Below the pieces are notes generated by a model that saw only the letters and a list, made by a program, of their open reading frames with translations, did no database searches and was not told the DNA's origin. A stretch of DNA of 64,000 bases from Cyclina sinensis (taxonomy: Eukaryota > Mollusca > Bivalvia > Venerida > Veneridae). Shown in pieces: positions 1 through 12,131 of the stretch (position 1 is the first letter of the stretch; every line of letters begins with the position of its first letter). The stretch spans positions 7,109,535 to 7,173,534 of the forward strand of contig JAAONU010000009.1 in NCBI GenBank assembly GCA_012932295.1, given 5' to 3'. The translations under genes were made by a program, and so were the position numbers.

Positions 1-3000
1 CTGGAGTTATCTGTCTCTTTCTACAAAGAAATAATGCTAAGATAAAGCAACTATAAATTTCTTGCATGCCAGTTACAAATCATTTCTATAAAAGTTAAAA
101 AAAAACAAACAAAAAAAAACATTACAATGTATGATTTACATTGTAACTGGTGTCACCAGACACTTATTAAAGCTTGAAAATACTCTGTATCAAAACTTTT
201 CAAAATTGAGCCACGACATATGAAATCCAACATCAAATGTACCAAATTTAAGAATCATGTAAAAATTTCCTTAGAGGAAATGTGAACTTGAACCCAAGAA
301 GCAGTCATCAGGAAGGACTTACATGTATATTTCTTATCTTGTTTCCCAATCTGTGCAAAATATGTAACTTTAAACCTAAATTTCAGTATTACAAAGCATC
401 TACATGTACAAAATGTTCAAGTGCACTGCGTACATGTATGATAATAGCAGACCACAAATTATGTACCATATGAGTTCAATTTGCTTATTTCACACATACA
501 AATGTAGTAGGTGTTGGTTTTCACATGACTGAGCTCAATTCTTCGATGAATAAAAATGATTCAAATAATATCAAATTGCACAATCTTAATTTCTACAAGT
601 TATTCTATATACATATGTAAGTACACATTTGGAAGCAAAATGCATACTGTCAGAATGTGTTACTTTACGATTTATTGTAAGTTTCTAAACATGCGTAATC
701 ATAAGTCAGGATTTTTAAAATTTGAGTTTAACTGTGAGAGTCTGACTTTTTGGTAACTGACAAAATAAACTCTTTAGTTAAGAAGTGTTCCAAGCACTGA
801 TGTTCCACGTTTCTGTCTTAGCCATATCTTTGCATCACAGTTACATGTACATGTATTCAGATATCTCGGGGAGTGGGGGGGTTTAATATTTAGTTCTTTA
901 CACAGAAAAATTTCTCGGTAATATCCATTGTGCTTTTCATAAGCATGCTTACATGTTGATTCAGAAAATATACATGTATAAATTAGTTTTCACACTTTCA
1001 CATGTATTGAGATGAAACATGTGTCTCTATTTCTACAGGAGCATGACTAATTTTATAATAAAACAGACTTCCATTTTTACACAACCTTATAAAACATTAA
1101 ATAACCTATAAAATTTATACAAAAAAAGCCTTTTTCATATAAGTATATATATTAGAAGAGTGTACTGTACATTGTAAAATGGACAAATGGTTTAAAAAGA
1201 TACTTTGTTCATGATTTTTATCCACAACAATTTTCTTTTCATTCTAGAAACAACCCCACTTAAAATAACAAATTTTAAGATATTTTGTGTAAGGAAAAAT
1301 TTAAATATAGATACTGGTTTATTCTGGACAACAGTTTTTTTTCCAAAGAAGTTCTCTTAAACTGTTTTCTGGCAAAAAATTTCAATCCTTTACCTCAATC
1401 TAGCAGTAGCTTTAAAATTGTTAATGGTGTGAATTTCAAAATCTAACTGCATCAACAGAATAACACATACCTGGTATAGAGCAATTTTTGTTAGATTTAA
1501 ACTGATATAAAAGTTATAAAATAACTTGACAGCAAAATTGTAATTTTTTTTTTGCCCTTGTATCACAAAATATGATAAAATTTGCCAAAAAGTGGGCGTT
1601 CTTACAAACTTCATACACACATACATGTAACCGTTTTTTTTTAACACAAGCACATAAATTTCTACAACACATATTTAGAAATGCCTACAAACAACATGCA
1701 AATATTTTACGAAAAAACATCACTTGGCATTACAACTCATACATAATTTGTCTTAGAAAATTCAAATATCAAACACTTATTTCAAAACATAATGTATCAA
1801 ATCCCTGTTTAGAATAACTATGCAAATAAATTTTTTACCAAAACTATTAGGATTTGACTATACAAAGTAAGATTTTAAAACTAGTCAGGAAAAGCCAGCA
1901 AATCACATAAGCAAGAACATACAAATACAGGTCTCAATCATTATAATTATTGCCACGTTAAAATATTCTAACACAGTCAAATTCAGAGGGTGCTCTATAG
2001 AACACTACAAAATACACATGTTATTTGTAATTCAATATGGTGAAATAATCCTTAAAAAGTTTTCGGAGGATTTAAACAAACTACAACCGATCTTTTTCCC
2101 ATTCAAAAATTGTGATAAAAAGATTACATCTATTTACGACCGCCTACACCTTCATTTAGGGAAAATAATAAACATGGAAACTGTTATACAAAGTGACCGA
2201 CGTAATATGCCTTTGTCTGCTATTTCATGTACCAAAACATAGTTCAGAAACATTTTCAAATCTAGGTTAGTTTGGTACAGCAATTGTTAAACTCCCTTTC
2301 AACAGCCAAAGTCATATTACATGTAGTCAGACAGTTTACCAGGAAAGGACTAGAACCTCCATAATTAGACACGGTCAACTTTTACCATTTTTAAAAGCTT
2401 TCAAGAAAGACCATGAAAACAAATACATCATTTTTTAAACAAGAATTTGTTGTATCTACCAACAGTCAAATATTCGTGGGTAACTATATAAAGAAAATAT
2501 TTTAGAACTTAAAGGTATGTATTTAAACGAATATTTAATATTTACAATCTATGTTCAAAATTTCAACCTAGTGTGTTAACAGTGTGTTATCAAGATTGTT
2601 TGATCGACATATAAATACAATGTCAATACAGAATTTATCACTTGAGATATATTAAACCCTGTGAAAAACTGTAACTGTCTAGTTAAAAATTTTCTAAATA
2701 TGCACTTCCACTTGAGAAAGGGTTTGTTGATTAACAAGATAAAATTTATAAGACCTTTTAAAACTGGAGACTCAGAGTTCTCAATTTATAAACATTTCTT
2801 ATCTGGAACATGTTTTAACACAGATTTCGACAAACTTCCATTTTTTTTCACACACAAAAACGAAAAATGTTTACACAATTTTGATCACATGTAAACATGC
2901 ACAAATTATAAATCAGTTTTTCACAGTAATTACAGATATAGAATTTCTCTGATATATGGCACTGTGAATCAGCTATTTAACACAATAAAACATTTATAAA

Positions 3001-6000
3001 ATGTGTTTATAACGAGACTTTTGAATCGCTACAATGCTTGTCAAAATTTGTGAATCATTCTGTCTGACATAGATAATCACCTATCATGCGGGTAACTGTG
3101 TTATTGACAATTTGATACATATCCATTCCCAGTAACACAAAGGAGAGATAAACAGTAGTTTTATAACTAGAAGTATCAATGTCTCAGGCGAACGCAATCA
3201 TTATGCAGTTTCAAATTTTTTCGTGGTGCCGAAAAGGCTCTCACTTGGGGCTATTTTCAAACTTCGCCAGCCATTAAATCTTATATAAACATCTTTGCAT
3301 TCTATCCCGAATGAAATTTAAAGCAGATTTTTTTAGCCTGGGGTATTATAAATGAATTGACAACTATGAAAATTAGTCAAAGGACATATTCTATTAACAT
3401 AATGCACAGGCCTCGTAAATGACAACCCTAGGTTTTAATTTATTCAATGTCTGAATAATAGATTTCCCCCCTTGTTTTTTATTTTCTACCATAGAGAAAA
3501 TGCATAAATTTTGATCAAGTCACTGAATAAATTTACTGCAAAAACACAAAGAGAAGCATTATTCTTTTTTCGACCGTTTGATGTTTATGACATCGGATAA
3601 CATCCAGCAAAACATGTCTTTTGGTAATTTTATATGGACACACCAAGACATGATACCTCTTACATTTCACACATACATTTTTCTCTCACAACTTTTAAGG
3701 TATTCTTAGAGACTAAACATGATATAATACAATCTGCGGGTGTTCACCCTTTGAAATGCTCTGGCTTCTATTTCAATTTAATCACTGCAAACTGAAATCA
3801 TTTTTAAAAAAGTAACATCGTAATAATCATTTTCGGTTTTTTCAATTACACATACATGTATAACTGCCCAAATTTAAAGTGTCTTTTTACGTCATTTCTA
3901 CTCGTGACCGATATTCTGACCACTCTGACAAGTGAAAAATTCCAAATCATTTTATGGTTCAGTTTCAAGATCCATATATACACACAGATTCTGTCATTTC
4001 GTTTTCTCCAACAGATGAGTCAATAGGCAGAGATCAATGTATTATGATTCACAACTGCCTTTAACAAACCTTCTAGTCCTTGTTATAACATTGTTAAACT
4101 TATAACACCTGAGTGGGATACTTTAACATATCGATTATTTCTAGACAATCAATGTCAGAGTGGGAACATAGGGCTGTTCTCAAGTTTTTAAGATCATAGC
4201 ATTACTTCAGGAAGTACTCCAGTAGCCATTTTCAAATACACCGTGTTATTTCATAAACATCTTTTCATATTCAACTTAGAGCAAGACACAAATTTGTAAA
4301 TGAACTTTGGAGGAGAACCTTTTTCTCTACTTCAACTTGTATGTAATTGTACAATGTAAGCAAGCATTTATTTAGGTATTTCTCATATAAAAAAACCAAT
4401 CAAGACTTTCCACTCCTCGCCGGCTGTTTTATGAATCAGCCTCACTTCAATTACCAATCCTAGACCTAAAGCTATAGCAATATGTTTAAGCCATTACAGT
4501 CAGAGAGTTATTGCAGGACTTTTTTTTTCCAGTCTGCAATTCATACTGAAATCCCTGCATCTAATTGGAAGTTACAATGATGCTCTCAAGCCTTTGCTCT
4601 GACAGGGAAACAAAATCAATCGCAAAATCCCCGACAGATATTGTGGGAGAACTCGTATCACTGTTAGCTTTGTTTCCTATCAATAAATGATATGTTTTGA
4701 TATCAGAATTTGTTTAGAGAAAGCTTGAAGTAAACTACTCACAATTATTAAGTGTCATCATAATCTCTACTCCAGACGAACTTTAACTTTTACAGTTACG
4801 ACAACATCTCTACGCCATGGCTTGAATGTTTTTTAAAGGACAGCTATTTCTTAATGAACTTTATACCCTTTCTTCAAGACCCTCACATTACAAAACTTGG
4901 TTCTGAAATCTTAAATTTAAAATTCAAACACATGCCAAGCAAAGCTGTTTTTTATGTTTAATCCAATTTTAGCCAGCCGCTGCCCATGTAAAAAAAGGAT
5001 GACAAACAGTATCTGTATAATTTCCAAAGTTTTCAGCATGCTTTTGAGTTAACCTAACTTCAGACTTATCGAGACATCCTGAGAAATGTAATGCCACTCT
5101 CTCACCTTATAATTAATTTACAAGATGACACAGATGGTGCCAAGGTCATATAATTATATTCACACTTAGATTATTACGAGAGCTGCTACAGTGGGATTTT
5201 ATTGATTACGCATTAATTCTTCATCATGTAAGTACCAGTGAGGCTACAGACACGATCCATCATTGAAATGGAACATGCCAATAAAATCTATATACAGACA
5301 AAAAGCCAGAACAATATTTTCCTTTCTATCAGCTTATAAAATATAAATCTATGTTGCAAATCTGCACACACTGTCACATGAATATAGCACATTTCCCGAT
5401 AATTAGATTAACCACGAGATGTTTCTACAATCTATAATTTGTTAGATTTTGTACAATCTTTATGTTATGTGATACGAAAACAATGGACATTACCGTAAGT
5501 TACTAAATTATTAAATGTCTCAATGAGCTACATGATAATGTTGTAGAATTTACGTAGTAAGTTCCCTTAAAACCTGTTAATTAACCCTTAACCTGCTGAA
5601 TTTTTTAACGGATCAGCCCAGCTTTGAATTTGGAACAGTCCATTCAAAGTTTAAGGTATTTCTGTATTAAAATACAAAAAATTGAGCTACCAACAGTATA
5701 GAGCCTGGTCAGACTGCACGGATGTGCAGGCTGGCCTGGCTCTATACTGGTGGCAAAGGCTAATCACTTTCGGTTCCAGCAGGGTTAAGGGTTAATACCT
5801 TGACATATGGTTTTAATAAGTTGGCTTCCTAAGTCCATCTATTAAACTTAGCAACCAGTACATCGCCTTCTAAAGGCATTTTAGCTTACACGTTTGTAAG
5901 AAAACTTGGTACTTTTCTGAAAATCTAAGGAACTGTACTTTTTGTTAGTATAAAATTTACACCAGTTCAGAACAATGCACATGAACTACGAAGGTTAACA

Positions 6001-6445
6001 GTAAGCAGCTTTGTGATATACTTTCCTACACAAATTTCTCTAAACATACACAGATGTACTGTACTAAAACTGGCCTTTCCTTAAAAATATTACATCTACA
6101 TGATTCTCTATGACTATGTGATTCACTCCTGAATGCTTGTAGAATAATTAAATAATATAAAATACTTCTCGTACAGTTTCCATAGCACTCAAAAAATCAT
6201 ATACTTTTCACTAACAGTATGAACGCTTTCTGCATATGTACTTTTTTAAATATAATAAACAATCATATCCCGGTTCACAGTGCACGTTACAGTCGAAACT
6301 ACTACATGTACATGATTTTTTGGCAACTGTCAGTGGAGAGCTGTTCTTACTAATTTCTAAGATTAAGCTTTACTGGATCTGACACTGATAATTTAAGTAT
6401 CATGTATTACTTTTCTGTGTAGTAACTATGCATGCTTTCACATGT
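1..6445 (-). other. AT-rich non-coding stretch, probable Frizzled 3' UTR and downstream DNA
   Basis: No open frame in this stretch resembles a protein. It lies directly after the Frizzled stop codon on the minus strand, so at least part should be 3' UTR. Several reverse-complement AATAAA signals occur (plus-strand TTTATT, for example at 671-676 and 1318-1323), so the transcript end cannot be fixed by eye. A MITE sits at 5581-5795. Assignment as UTR is inference from position. Confidence 0.45.
5581..5795. mobile_element. TTAA-flanked MITE, copy 1 (piggyBac-like)
   Basis: The stretch starts TTAACCCTTAACCTGCTG and ends with its near inverse, CAGCAGGGTTAAGGGTTAA. This gives terminal inverted repeats of about 18 bp with TTAA at both outer edges. 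TTAA target duplication followed by CCC(T/A) ends is the hallmark of piggyBac-type elements. The interior (about 180 bp) is non-coding and recurs at 44748-44960 in the same orientation. It is non-autonomous, and it lies in the presumed Frizzled 3' region. Confidence 0.75.
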
Positions 6446-9024
6446 TCAAACCACTGCCTCGTGATTTTTGTGAGTGTTGGGACTGAATATTCTAGCATAG
6501 AACCTCTGCCATGAGTTCAGAGTCTTTCCAGTCCAAATCCACACTCCTGAAGTAATACCCACAATTACAGACATCAAGTACTTGATCATGAAAACATTGA
6601 AGTCTGGTTTTTGTTGCTGATTTTCAATCATCTGACACAAGTACTGGTTATTCAACCAATTCTTACAATGTGAGAGCCACCAAGTCTCCATCCATGCCAT
6701 CCTTGATGACTGCTCATAGAAATAGCAATGCAATTACTATGGTGGCGGGCACAGTATACAGTACAGAGAAAATTCCAATACGCACCATAAGCTTTTCAAG
6801 TTTGTCTGTCTTGGTACCGTCTGATTTCATAATAGTACGAATTTTAAACAAGGACACAAATCCAGCTAAGAGGAAAGACGTTCCAATGATTAAGTACACA
6901 ACCAAGGGTGCCAACACAAACCCTCTAAGGGCATCGACGTCTGATATCCCAGTGAAGCAGACACCACTCAACACATCACCATCTACTTGGCCCATGGCGA
7001 GGATTGCAATTGTTTTTATTGCTGGTACTGCCCAAGCAGCAAGATGGAAGTACTGTGAATTTGCTTCAATGGGTTCGTGACCCCATTTCATTCCAGCAGC
7101 TAAAAACCATGTCAGGGTCAAAATGACCCACCATATTGAAGAAGCCATACTGAAAAAGTAGAGGAGCATGAACAGTATAGTACACCATTCCTTCTTTGTA
7201 CCTTGTGTAACTAGGGGCACAGTATGTTTGATGGTTTGGCCATCTTTGTATTTGAACACACTACATGCATAATCATCCTGCAAGAAAAATCCAATCACAT
7301 ACGCCAGTGCTACCATGAAGTAACACCCTGACAGGAAAATGATAGGTCGTTCTGGGTAACGGAACCTCTGCATGTCTATCAAGAAGGTAAGCACAGTGAA
7401 CATTGTTGAAGCTAAGCAGATAAATGACCATATTCCAATCCACAATCGTGAAAACTCTTGCTTGCCTTCACTGAAGAACATGTCTTTGCATGGTGCACCA
7501 CAGTCACGAATAAGAACATCCCCAATTCTAAGCTTGTAGTCATAACCCTCTGAGACAACTTGTTCTTTGGGACACTCTAGCAACTCTGAGCGGTAGTTTG
7601 GACCAATTGTTACACGACCGCCTCCACCACCACCTCCGCCACTGCCACCATCGCCACTTGGCCATCTGGTTGTGACTGGCCGGAATGTCGTGACAGGCTG
7701 AGGCTGATGTTCTGTTGTGTTCTCACCTACGCACAATCCTTTCATTGGGAACTGGTCACAGTTAAGACTAGCTGGCCACTCAAAACCAAACTTGTTCATC
7801 AGAGTTTCAGCATCCAGTCCTTGCTTCAATACACAAACTTCTACATGGTGGGATTGCCTTTGGAAGAACTGTACACACTGGAACATACATAGTACAAAGA
7901 AAAAACTTCAGCTGCTTGCTGCATTGCACTTTTACAAGTGGAAAGAACTGGTGTACCTGAAATGTACAAAATAAGTATTAAGTAGTAGTTTCACAAGTTC
8001 ATAATTATATGTGTAACAAAACATACCAATGCTCCGCACCACAAAGAAAGATTTCACCCATGTTTCATAAGTCCTGGCACATTAAATGTTGAACAAGAAC
8101 ATTTTTCATTAAAATTTACAAACACTGCATTCTAAAGGGGGCTAGAACTATATATAAGTTATAACTCAATTAACTTAAAAGACACATTTTGGCTAAACTT
8201 TCTTTGGAGTAAGACACAAGATTATGGCGACTTGTCGATTTACAGACGTTTCGGTAAATGATTATATTTGGACGTTTCGTTATGCATCATATAGTAATAT
8301 TGTAACATGCGGTATATACATATTTCACACTGCTCCTTGCTGCTATTATCAGGTCCTAAAACGGTTTTCGTCTTAGTTTCTCAACACTTTAGCGGTCTGT
8401 TAAACCGCTAATGAGAATAAAAGTGTGCCTGAAAATATAGACACCTGTGCTAATAAATAATTAAAAAACACTAAATCTCTACCTGCATATGTAGTGATGT
8501 GACCAAATAAACGATTAATCTGGCCAAATATTATTTAGACACACCAACCGGATAGATCAAAGAAACAACAGTAATTATTATGTGTTTTCTATTTGACAAC
8601 TTCTCCATTTTACATATAATCTATATATTGCCTTTTACCGAACGTCCAAGGTTTACTATTAATCTTTGTGGTATTACCGAAATGTCCAGCACCCGACTGG
8701 TAATCTATGCCAAATCATTACACACCTGGCTATCAGCTGCGTTGGCCATTTACTGTAAACCTAACCAGACGACCTTAACTAATCAAATTGAAATAAAGAT
8801 TTTATTTCACATCCCCATCCCTTGTTTTGTGCGTTATAATTTGCATAGGTTTCGTTGTATGGTATGTCTTTGCACAACGGAATCTGAATGGGCTCACATT
8901 TTCCGTGAGGACCTAGATTGTCGCTATTTAGGACTTTTGTGCTATACTCGGCACACTTCACTGTGAAGAACAACACGGCCACAGCGAACAAATATCCTGG
9001 GAATTTTACGGTCGCCATTTTCAC
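6446..9024 (-). CDS. Frizzled receptor, FZD1/2/7 type, two exons, two frameshifts
   Basis: Wnt receptor of the plasma membrane. Exon 1 runs from the ATG at 9024 (or 9018) to about 8830. It encodes a signal peptide and the start of the cysteine-rich domain ([17 protein letters not shown]). Exon 2 starts at 7956, after a clear acceptor (acatttcag). It reads [12 protein letters not shown], then [27 protein letters not shown], a glycine-rich linker, seven membrane segments and KTLNSW, the KTxxxW Dishevelled-binding motif. It ends EAVV at a TGA at 6446-6448. The sequence RDCGAPC and the loop and TM6-TM7 residues match FZD1/2/7 rather than 4, 5/8 or 9/10. Reading the whole protein needs frame changes at 7809 and 6727/6728, where one extra base lies in each case, and the last part of exon 1 aligns poorly. 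The gene is either a pseudogene or carries sequence errors; family identity is secure. Confidence 0.9.
7957..8829 (-). other. Intron of the Frizzled gene
   Basis: The 3' splice site is clear at 7957-7958 (minus strand ...tttcag then GTACACCAG). The 5' splice site is uncertain. The last recognisable residues of exon 1 end near 8840-8850, and the nearest GT dinucleotides (for example GTGAAA near 8810) do not preserve the frame. The body is AT-rich with no recognisable content. Confidence 0.6.
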
Positions 9025-9202
9025 AAAACTTTACACAATCGATCCAGTTTATTACTCTGTCACTTCCATGGATAACTCACACACTATTTCCACAGTTTTA
9101 TTATTTCCAAAATTCGATAAATTTGAAAATACGCTGAATTAATAATTATCCATTTTCACAAGTAATGAACATGGCCGTCTTTGTTCTATCTATTCAAACA
9201 CA

Positions 9203-9257
9203 GATCGTTTCTAGATCCCCAGAGAATGTTATCATTCCAGGGGTGATAGAAACGATC
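9203..9257. repeat. Inverted repeat upstream of Frizzled
   Basis: The arm GATCGTTTCTAGATCCCC (9203-9220) faces GGGGTGATAGAAACGATC (9240-9257). The arms match at 15 of 18 positions around a 19-base spacer. It lies about 180 bases upstream of the Frizzled start codon, where a promoter would be expected. It may be a structured promoter element or a small transposon end; nothing decides between these. Confidence 0.5.
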
Positions 9258-9580
9258 CATACGTAAAATGGCTTCTAATCGTTGATTGGCTGGTGTCGTT
9301 GAATTAACATTCAAGCTGTTCTATGCACCTCCCGCTGAAAAATCTAGGGCACCTGGCAAAATAAAATTGCTGTTTCTATAGAAACGCACGTGCCGTAATT
9401 TATTCAGTGATAGGCAATCTTTAAAATTCGTTGTAGTTTTTCTATACTTGAAATAATTTTGCAAGTTTTAAACAAACGCAAATATCAAAACTGTAATAAA
9501 ACGGAGAATGTTGTATATCTGGGAAATGGTCATGCAATTCCATTCGCCACGCAGTTCCAAGTTATCTTGAAACTATTATC
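9258..9580. other. Intergenic, no gene seen
   Basis: AT-rich DNA between the Frizzled upstream region and the first micro-palindrome. A short open frame at 9459-9707 has no family resemblance and contains part of a repeat. Confidence 0.5.
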
Positions 9581-9586
9581 TGTCAT

Positions 9587-9625
9587 GGTTCAAACCAGAG
9601 ACATAGATTACACGTCTCTGTTCAA
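9587..9625. mobile_element. Micro-palindromic insertion 1, 25 bp with 7-bp duplication
   Basis: A 25-bp unit starts CAGAGACATAG and ends CGTCTCTG, and is flanked on both sides by TTCAAAC. The ends are inverted (CAGAGAC / GTCTCTG). The right flank continues CAGAGACTTTG, so the direct repeat extends further in this copy. Two similar units follow at 9869-9917 and 11819-11860. Confidence 0.6.
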
Positions 9626-9868
9626 ACCAGAGACTTTGTTTTTTATTTACCAAGCTGGGTGGTTACGCAATGCATTCACCACATTCTGCTGTTTAAAACG
9701 TTCCTGAAAAAAGGAAGGAAGGGAAAAACATATAACTGAATGAATGACCGAATGTTTGAATGAATTAATTAAATTTAAAGTAAAATATTTTTTATAATTA
9801 ACGAACGTGTTGATAAAAAAGAAGAGCGGAAATTCTTAGATTAAACAACTAACGACTTTCATAGCATT

Positions 9869-9917
9869 AATTAGACCAGAGACGTATGTATTACTATATA
9901 TACGTCTCTGATTAGAC
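9869..9917. mobile_element. Micro-palindromic insertion 2, 34 bp with 7-bp duplication
   Basis: The unit begins CAGAGACGTAT, has an AT-only centre, and ends ATACGTCTCTG. It is flanked on both sides by ATTAGAC. The end sequences are the same as in the copies at 9.59 and 11.83 kb, but the flanking duplication is different, as expected of independent insertions. Confidence 0.65.
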
Positions 9918-10477
9918 CATTGAAGAGACTGCAACTATTTGGTTGACAACACAAATATATATGTTCTTACTTGTACACAATATTCATCTGATAATAAGTC
10001 TTGTTTTGTTTCATTTACAGTCGTGGTCAAGATAATATCAATCAATTACGAATTAATAAATGCTCCTTACCCATTTTTATATATTAACGTTTTGTTATAT
10101 TCTTTGCCCGCCTGTTTCAACGGATTGCATAAATTTTTCGAGTTTTAAACAGGGATTAAATGTAAATCACAGATGTTGAAAATGTTGACACATGTCATAT
10201 CTGACATTTTAGGGACATTAAATAGCGAATTAATTTAGATATTATCATAAGAATGCTCGAATGATTTCCATAACCCTGTAGGGATAACAAAATGTAGCTA
10301 GATCTGACATATAATGAGGGTAAAACCCAAACACTCCTGACGGAATGTGAAAATTCAAGAGCATTGTAATCTTTATTTATAAGATATTATGACGTCACAC
10401 TGATTAATTACAGAAATCCAAACACTGCTTCCAGCTTGGAATTATTACGAGAAATCTAAGTTTTTCCTTTTTCAGTG
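9918..10477. other. Intergenic, no gene seen
   Basis: AT-rich DNA with no recognisable gene. A CRE-like TGACGTCA lies near 10389. Confidence 0.4.
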
Positions 10478-10479
10478 GT

Positions 10480-10542
10480 CCAGTGGTAACGCGCCTGAGT
10501 CGCGAGATCGACCCACCGCTCCTCCACTAACAGTACAAGGGA
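10480..10542 (+). mobile_element. SINE head fragment (tRNA-derived)
   Basis: This matches the first 60 or so bases of the SINE at 12132-12427: GGTCCAGTGGTAACGCGCC (A-box-like), then a degraded B-box region (GAGATCGACCC) and CTCCTCCACTAAC. The body and tail are missing. Confidence 0.65.
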
Positions 10543-10959
10543 GACAAATGCAACATATGTCGTTTGAGTTTTCTAAACAGTTCTCTCCCTTATTCTAAGA
10601 CAATCCCTAAGGTAATAAACAGACATTCCCAAAGCGTTTGTATGACGAAATGCAAACATTTGGCAAACATTTGGCATAATACATGCTCCCGTTTGATCAA
10701 AATAATTCGTTGGATAAATATTTGATGGAAAGCAGATAATGTGACATAAGGCATAATTCTTTAGATAAATGCAATGGTAATAATACCATTCAATGCATGT
10801 GTCATCAAAAACGTTTTAGCTAGTTCATTAAATTAACATGCCTCTTTCAATGTCAGTCCGTCGACAGGGATTCTCTTAAACACTCTATATTTATTTCTAA
10901 CCTTTCATTATAATTCTGGATTAAGTGTCGTAGTTTAGAAAATCGTTGTTTGTTACCTA

Positions 10960-11610
10960 ATTTTTGACGAATCGTCGAATTTGTCCATTTGACAAACTGT
11001 TATTTACTGACACATACCCTAGTTGAAAGCTGTTATATTCTATCAAATGTCTATTTTTACGGTATTCTATTAAATGTTTTTTTCGGCGACTTGTTGCATT
11101 CTGTTACTTTTCATGGCAAACATGATGTGACCATTCTATCACATGTTCATTGAAAGAACTGTCTTCTTCTGTCATTTGTCATATTCCATCAACTCTCACA
11201 TTCTACCCCATAACTTTATCTGATGAGCTGTCTTTTTCTTTCAATTGTAATATTCGATTTTACAAAAAGCTCCATTCCATCCGTTGATTCAAAGAAATGT
11301 CGTGATTCGTATTCGATCACATGTTTTGTTCGATGAATAGTTTCATTTTGTCACGAATCATGTTAGACAAGCTGTGACATTATATTCTGTCACATTTTTC
11401 ATTAAGATTACTGTCTTATTCTTTCAATTATCATAGCTGACCAACTGTCACATACTACCTCACCTTCTTAATCTGGAGAACTGTCTTGCTGTTACACTTA
11501 TCATATTCGATCAATTTTTACATTGTTTTACATTCTCCAAACCCGCCTGCCACACGTCATATTCGACAAATTACTGTATGATATTCCTTGTCTTTCAGTA
11601 TAATATCGTA
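10960..11610. repeat. Highly diverged tandem repeat, T-rich
   Basis: Phrases such as 'attctatcacatgttcatt', 'gaactgtcttctt' and 'catattcgatcaa' recur roughly every 60-75 bases with many changes, suggesting an old tandem array. Its right edge (AAATGCATCACGGTTATG, about 11612) resembles 13796-13813, hinting at a dispersed family. Confidence 0.4.
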
Positions 11611-11818
11611 AAATGCATCACGGTTATGTTGAAATACAAGCAGAAATACAACAGAAATGCTGAAATACAACATACATGTTCCTAAATGATCAAAGTCAAG
11701 TGACCTTGAACTCCCGATATTGAGTTATGGATGGTACTATGAATTAGAACTGGCCGCTTCAGCGAACAATCTTTTCACCAACAGTTACCCACTTTTAAAC
11801 TTTGCGGATAAACGTATT

Positions 11819-11860
11819 GGTTTTACCAGAGACATAGATTATCTATGTCTCTGGTTTTAC
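11819..11860. mobile_element. Micro-palindromic insertion 3, 27 bp with 7-bp duplication
   Basis: This is a perfect palindrome around a 3-base centre: CAGAGACATAGA, then TTA, then TCTATGTCTCTG. It is flanked on both sides by GTTTTAC. It is the most symmetric of the three copies and could form a 12-bp stem. Confidence 0.7.
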
Positions 11861-12131
11861 GAAGAAACTGTTTAAGTAGGTTTTCTGATATCAATCTCGA
11901 GCTTGTGCGACCAAATTTTTAACTTGTCTATATTCAGGTTAGAAATAGTCAAAGTTTTTTAACATTAATTCAAAGCGGTATCTGGTGTGTCCATATGTCC
12001 TCAAGGTCTAAGCTGGTGTCTTTGTTTTGGACTTTTTGTGCAAATAAAGGTATTGAACTTTGAGATTCACACCTGCTGCTGACTGGTCATTTCACTGTAT
12101 TTAACGAGCATGTAAAGGGTCTCAGCTGCGT

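Noticed and set aside
6670..7080. 136-codon plus-strand frame
   Set aside because: Antisense shadow of the Frizzled transmembrane region.
8580..8966. 128-codon plus-strand frame
   Set aside because: It lies antisense to Frizzled exon 1 and its intron, and has no family resemblance.
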